Below are positions 59,926-64,000 of a stretch of 64,000 nucleotides of DNA, piece after piece. Both the position numbers and the translations under genes were made by a program. The notes beneath the pieces are model-generated. The model was not told the DNA's origin. It searched no databases and saw only the letters and a list, made by a program, of their open reading frames with translations. The DNA is taken from NCBI GenBank assembly GCA_947652605.1, contig OX393579.1, positions 7,068,001 through 7,132,000 on the forward strand, written 5' to 3'. The stretch comes from Elmis aenea. Taxonomy: Eukaryota > Arthropoda > Insecta > Coleoptera > Elmidae. Within the stretch, counting starts at the first letter, position 1, and each line of letters opens with the position of its first letter.

Positions 59926-61543
59926 CAGGGCCCACGACTTGGGGGCCCCATAATGGCATGTATTTAAATTATTTTGCAAATTTTGTGACATGCACAAAGC
60001 ATACAACATTTTATTTTACAAACAATTTTTTATAGCGCCCCCAAAAAAGTTGTCGCACCCGGGCCCCGATATACAGATGACCAGTCCTGGATAGGAAGTA
60101 GGAACCTAAACTAGTAAAGCATTAAAGCTTTAGAAGCCGCTTATGCTTTTTTTAAAATCAGTTTATTTGATACAATACTACATTTTTCATTTTCCGACCA
60201 AATATTACCGACATTGTCACGAAACAGCTTCGTTCTTTCATACGTTTTTCAATTTTTAACTCGTCTTTGCGCGAAAGCTTACCAATTCTGTCATTAAATG
60301 TCGGACTAGATGCTCATGTAACACTAAAAATTCATTTACCTATAACAATTTACAAGCTTTGTTTACAGATTTGCTTTATCAGCTGAATTTTCGGCAATTT
60401 CATCGGCAAGAATGGATAGTTAGTGTGCCCTAATTTTTGCTTTTGATATTTCTGCAAACCCTGCACCACGCGTGTAATATAGGCTAAAAAACTAGCCGAT
60501 TTAACACCTGTTTGAATTATTTGATCAAGTCGCTTAGATAGGTGGCGCGCGCCAGTGCTGCGTCTCATCTGTCAAAAATACACACGCTGTTATCATCGTT
60601 GTGAAATTGATTTACTCGTAATTAATGTTAATTTCGTGCAAAAACTATGTTGTGATAGTGAAAATTCTTCGCGGAGTGTTAAATTATCGGTAGGAAGTGT
60701 TTGCAAAAGTCGTTATATTCCAAAAATCGAAATAACTCATTTTATATAAACTTTGCCATTATCAGCTGACGCTAAGCCGCCTTGCGATAGCCAGCTTACA
60801 GCTTCCCGATCGCAGGATAGCCACACTGACCGCTAAATGCAGTGAAATGACGTTGAATTTATAATAATAATTAGGGCAGTTAAGGAAATGATGAGACGAA
60901 AACAATTTTTAAAGTGTTCACGGTATTTTGAGCGTGTATTGTATGATTTTCGCAACATTTGCGTGTGCTTTTTTCCGGAAATGGCGTTGCCTACGATGAT
61001 GTACCCTGATTATTTTGTTGAAAGGTAGGTCAATTTTGCGTTAAAAATTATTTTTAAAGTTCAGTCTTGTACTTTTAAGCTGATTGACTTGATGAAGCCG
61101 CTTTTTAAATAAACAATTTTTGCGTTACGAGACAATATGAAGCGTCTTGGTTTAGTTATAAATCGATAATATAGTTTTACAAAACGTTTATGAATGATTT
61201 AGGCTGATTTATAAACTGTAATTGCCATGTTCTGCAGTTTTCGTTTCTGCAAATTTTAGTTTAGTTTGGTAATATATTGATTTATGTTTTTAAAGTCTTG
61301 TAATAAAAACGAGTGTAAGCTTTATGCCTTATGTTTGTTTGTTTGCGGTAGGAATTGGGTTAGTAGGGGGCGAGGGGGTGCAGTGTGTGCAATGGACCCC
61401 TACTTAAGGCTTGTACTTAAATAATTTAGCAAATTTTATGACACGCGCAAAGCATACACCATTTTATTTTACAAATTTTTTAATGTAGGGGCCTCTAAAA
61501 CAGTTGTTGCACCTGGGCCCTAATATATAGAAGACCGGTCCAG
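59926..61543. mobile_element. Composite hAT-like element, copy 2
   Basis: Second copy of the element at 5665-7928, same orientation and same internal order: left direct repeat (59926-60090, starts CAGGGCCC and retains an internal GACCAGTCCTGG that copy 1 has lost), ~1.3-kb interior, right direct repeat (about 61365-61543, ends GACCGGTCCAG). It lacks the nested family A MITE. No clear 8-bp flanking duplication. The interior is highly similar to copy 1 by eye, with small indels. Carries the open frame at 60888-61028. Confidence 0.82.
60888..61028 (+). CDS. Conserved 46-codon open frame in composite repeat, copy 2 (hypothetical)
   Basis: Counterpart of 6625-6765: same 46-codon length, ATGATG start, and TAG stop overlapping AAG|GTAGGT, here a better match to a splice donor than in copy 1. 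The C-terminal residues read MALPTMMYPDYFVER. Against copy 1 the changes I count are L to R, C to Y, S to N and D to V plus two silent ones, with no indel in the frame although indels occur elsewhere in the repeat. No family recognised. Could be the first coding exon of a captured or parental gene; coding is unproven. Confidence 0.25.
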   Translation: MMRRKQFLKCSRYFERVLYDFRNICVCFFPEMALPTMMYPDYFVER

Positions 61544-61546
61544 ATA

Positions 61547-61690
61547 ATATGGTATATTGTTTTGTAACCCATTAAATAATTATAATATCAGGACAGTATT
61601 AATGAAATTAGATTTTTACAAAAAATGAGGGGGGCGCAAAAATTTTTTGAAAAAGGGAGGCGGAGGTACAGAAACCTTTCTTATTCTGTA
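61547..61690. mobile_element. Truncated hAT MITE fragment
   Basis: ATGGTATATTGTTTTGTAAC, CCCATTAAATAATTAT, GAAATTAGATT and AAAATGAGGGGGGCGCAAA match, in inverse orientation, the interior of the hAT MITE at 2266-2519, with a ~15-bp insertion. The end is decayed. It abuts the right end of the composite element, which may have inserted into it. Confidence 0.7.
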
Positions 61691-61699
61691 CCATTAGTT

Positions 61700-63182
61700 C
61701 AATGATTTGCGTTTCAATTTTAAAATAAACGTTTGTCTGCAAACCGCACAATGTGTACTTACTGGACACATCGAGAATTTGTGACTGCAAATATATCTTT
61801 AAACTTATAAATAGTGGCCATAAAGACTAACAAATGGTATAATTTTGCTACTTTATATCAGCTCCGTTAGCTGTGATATGCTACTGTGAAATGCGAAAAC
61901 TGTAAAAGTTTCCACGAATGCACCGATTCAGATATATTCGGAGTAAGTATTCTCGCAAAAGTTTTTCCACAAATAATTCTAGTCGGGTATATCTGCTGCA
62001 TCTACAAAACGGTTTCTGATTACTTAATGTAAAATAAAATGGAAAATTTTTGTAGACACCGATAGCGTCTTTACAAGAAAAGAAGTTACAGTACGTTGAT
62101 ATAATCAACATGATTCATTTTTCATACGATAACAGCAAGATTAAAACTTTAAATCAGAAATTATTAGGCACACTACAACAACAAAAATCGAGGAAAGTTG
62201 AGTAAAAAATTTCAACAGAGATTAATTACTTATCTTATTATCTATGAACAATTTTTGGATATGGCGCTTAGTTGTTTATTAATTGCGAACATCACTTGTT
62301 TACGAAATCATGGCAAACTGTAGCAATAAAATTTTCACAAAATTAGTTGTAGCCCGGTTATTTTTTCAATAAATATATAAAACTATAAATATGTTTCTCA
62401 ACCCAGATTTTTGCCAAGTATTATGGTAACCGAAATACCCCCTAAAAAATATGGATTTGGTCCACCCTGTATAATGCATATCATTCCTGTTTAATAATAA
62501 TTAAATATTATTGGTAATATTCCTCATCCATTTTCTTGCAGTAAAAACACGTCTAAGCTTATAAGAGCACTCAATATTTTTTTATCGCCCTAAACAAAAT
62601 AAACGACTTGTTTATAAATGTCAATTTCACCTTCAAGTAACCAACACGTCACTTGGTCTGAATCTGATAATTTTGATTTATTAGTTTTATTTTATAAATA
62701 CGTTTATTCTGATTTATTAAAATGGCACGTTGGATAAAATAAAATTTTGCTATAAATCATAGGTAATGGACTAAATAGTATTAAAACTATGACTTTAGTA
62801 GTTGCTTAAAATTAAATCTAGTTAACTGGTTAGTGCAATGAGTTTGTAGAGGATCAATAATATTTTTTAAATAATAAATTATAATATACACGGCTAACAC
62901 CAAGATAATTATTATGAACTATTTTGAATCTTAAATAATTGGTTTTATGATTGTAGAAGAAAAACTTGCAAAACTCGTTAACTAAAAATATTTTTTTCAA
63001 ATTCATTGTTTTTTAATTCAAATTTCTCTCGTTATTTTGCCCGAACTAATGCAGGTTTCGGACCATCCGTGTCCGGAAAATTGGAGTTCAACCTGTAGTT
63101 AAATATTTGAAAAAATCATATGGTTAATTTTTGAATGAATTGGATTTTAGTTGTTATGAGTAATACATTTATTTCGATATAT
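61700..63182. other. No gene seen; isolated MITE-like end at 62469
   Basis: AT-rich non-coding. TTTGGTCCACCCTG followed by TATAA at 62456-62474 is a lone CAGGGTGGACC-type terminus. No partner seen. Confidence 0.45.
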
Positions 63183-63800
63183 TAGGGCCACTATTTGGAT
63201 CTCGCAAACGGTAAGAGCTACAAAAAAGTTTAAACTAGACAAATTGTCTCCCTTTTTGAGACATATTCAGTGATGCTTTAATGTTCTAAAAAAGTTACAT
63301 GGCACCCTAGATAATAAACAAAAATCAAAATAAGCATTTTTTTTTTAAATCGTTAATAACTCGGTTATAATTGATGGTACAAAAATATTTTTGGGAAAAA
63401 AGTTGTAAGTTTTTTAGGCACTATATTCATAGGTTTCAATTCTTAGATAAATAACAAACTTGCATTTGTTTAAATAGAAACCATAGTTCGCTATGACCTC
63501 ATCAAAAAGCATTTTTTTTCTCTTTTCAATAATGTAAGGTTTAATATATTTACCTTGATATTTAGGCTCAAAACAAATAAATCTTTTCAAAAAGTCCCTA
63601 CGAAGCTAAAGAGTGCCATTAAACAAAAGGCAATTAAGTTCTGTCATTTAACGCAAATTTTAACTAATATAAAAGTCAAACACTAAATTAAAAATTAACC
63701 AAAATATATTAATTTTTAAAAAACAACTTTTCGTCTAATGATTATGGTACAGCTTTTTTTATTTACTAGGCTATCTTAATCAAAAAACTTATGCAAAATT
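63183..63800. mobile_element. MITE family B, long copy 2
   Basis: From AGGGCCACTATTTGGATCTC onward it follows the copy at 20312 through ACGGTAAGAGCTAC, the ATGATGCTTTAATGTT-like block, ACTCGGTTATA, GCTATGACCTCAT and AACGCAAATTTTAACTAAT to about 63790. The first ~25 bp of the left terminus are missing. Non-coding; right end not resolved. Confidence 0.75.
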
Positions 63801-64000
63801 TGAAATTTTTTAGATCGAATGTTTAATTAAAACAAAATATCTAAAGATCATAACAGATTATTATAAGATTATAGTAGAAGTATTATTAAAAGAGGCAGAT
63901 TGTGTTTAGGTTAATTTGAAAATTTACTCCAATTTATTTTAGGTATTTTTAAGTATAATATTATTAAACTTAATATAATCTTTAAATATTTTGTTTTAGT
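63801..64000. other. No gene seen at window end
   Basis: AT-rich DNA; nothing identifiable. Confidence 0.4.

Noticed and set aside
1..64000. tRNA, rRNA, CRISPR or prokaryotic operon features
   Set aside because: No conserved tRNA arms or rRNA segments, no regularly spaced identical repeats with unique spacers, and the composition and elements are those of an animal genome.

Overview
This is a eukaryotic, gene-poor, AT-rich (roughly two-thirds A+T by eye) window that looks like intronic or intergenic DNA from an insect with a large, transposon-rich genome. The evidence is the combination of CAGGGTG-ended MITEs, hAT MITEs with 8-bp target duplications, a mariner transposase relic, and several non-LTR retrotransposon pieces of types common in insects (a beetle would fit, but species and order cannot be settled from this window). 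No complete host protein-coding gene, rRNA, tRNA or CRISPR array could be supported. Every long open frame that can be recognised belongs to a transposable element. There are no prokaryotic signals.

Layout. 0-8 kb is a DNA-transposon cluster: a MITE cut by the window edge (1-584), a perfect hAT MITE (2266-2519), a 1.2-kb hAT element (3708-4936) with another MITE nested in it, and a composite hAT-like element (5665-7928) with terminal direct repeats, a small conserved open frame and a nested MITE. 9.4-12 kb holds two LINE tails and a small MITE. 12-19.7 kb is featureless. 19.7-25.4 kb has an exon-like GC-rich patch, MITEs and two LINE reverse-transcriptase fragments on the minus strand. 27-29 kb has MITE ends and a candidate recursive splice site. 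31-32 kb and 38.4-40.3 kb hold relics of hAT transposases. 34.1-36.6 kb is the best preserved element: a LINE whose 3' part (intact reverse transcriptase, + strand) is joined head-to-head to its own inverted 5' part. 37.2-38.2 kb is a dead mariner. 41.6-42.7 kb is a foldback repeat. 44.3-44.8 kb is a GC-rich 45-bp tandem repeat with an inverted half. 49.7-50.4 kb is another LINE tail. 52.7-53.6 kb is an old ~170-bp satellite. 57.9-59.35 kb is a 1.48-kb foldback element that carries a transposase helix-turn-helix remnant. 59.9-61.5 kb is a second copy of the composite element at 5.7-7.9 kb. 63.2 kb to the end starts another MITE copy.

How it fits together. Almost everything identifiable is transposon debris at different ages, with clear nesting that gives relative insertion order. 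The most interesting non-transposon signal is a pair of zero-length-exon signatures (pyrimidine tract-AG|GTRAGT) at 28.36 kb and 55.45 kb, both on the + strand, each followed within 36-48 nt by a second GTAAGT. This is the arrangement of recursive splice sites (ratchet points) and suggests that the whole window may lie in one very long intron of a + strand gene. Other points worth checking are a 46-codon open frame conserved between the two composite repeats and ending at a splice-donor-like site, a paralogous empty site giving the target duplication of one MITE family, and a 15-residue coding-like periodicity at 44.6 kb.
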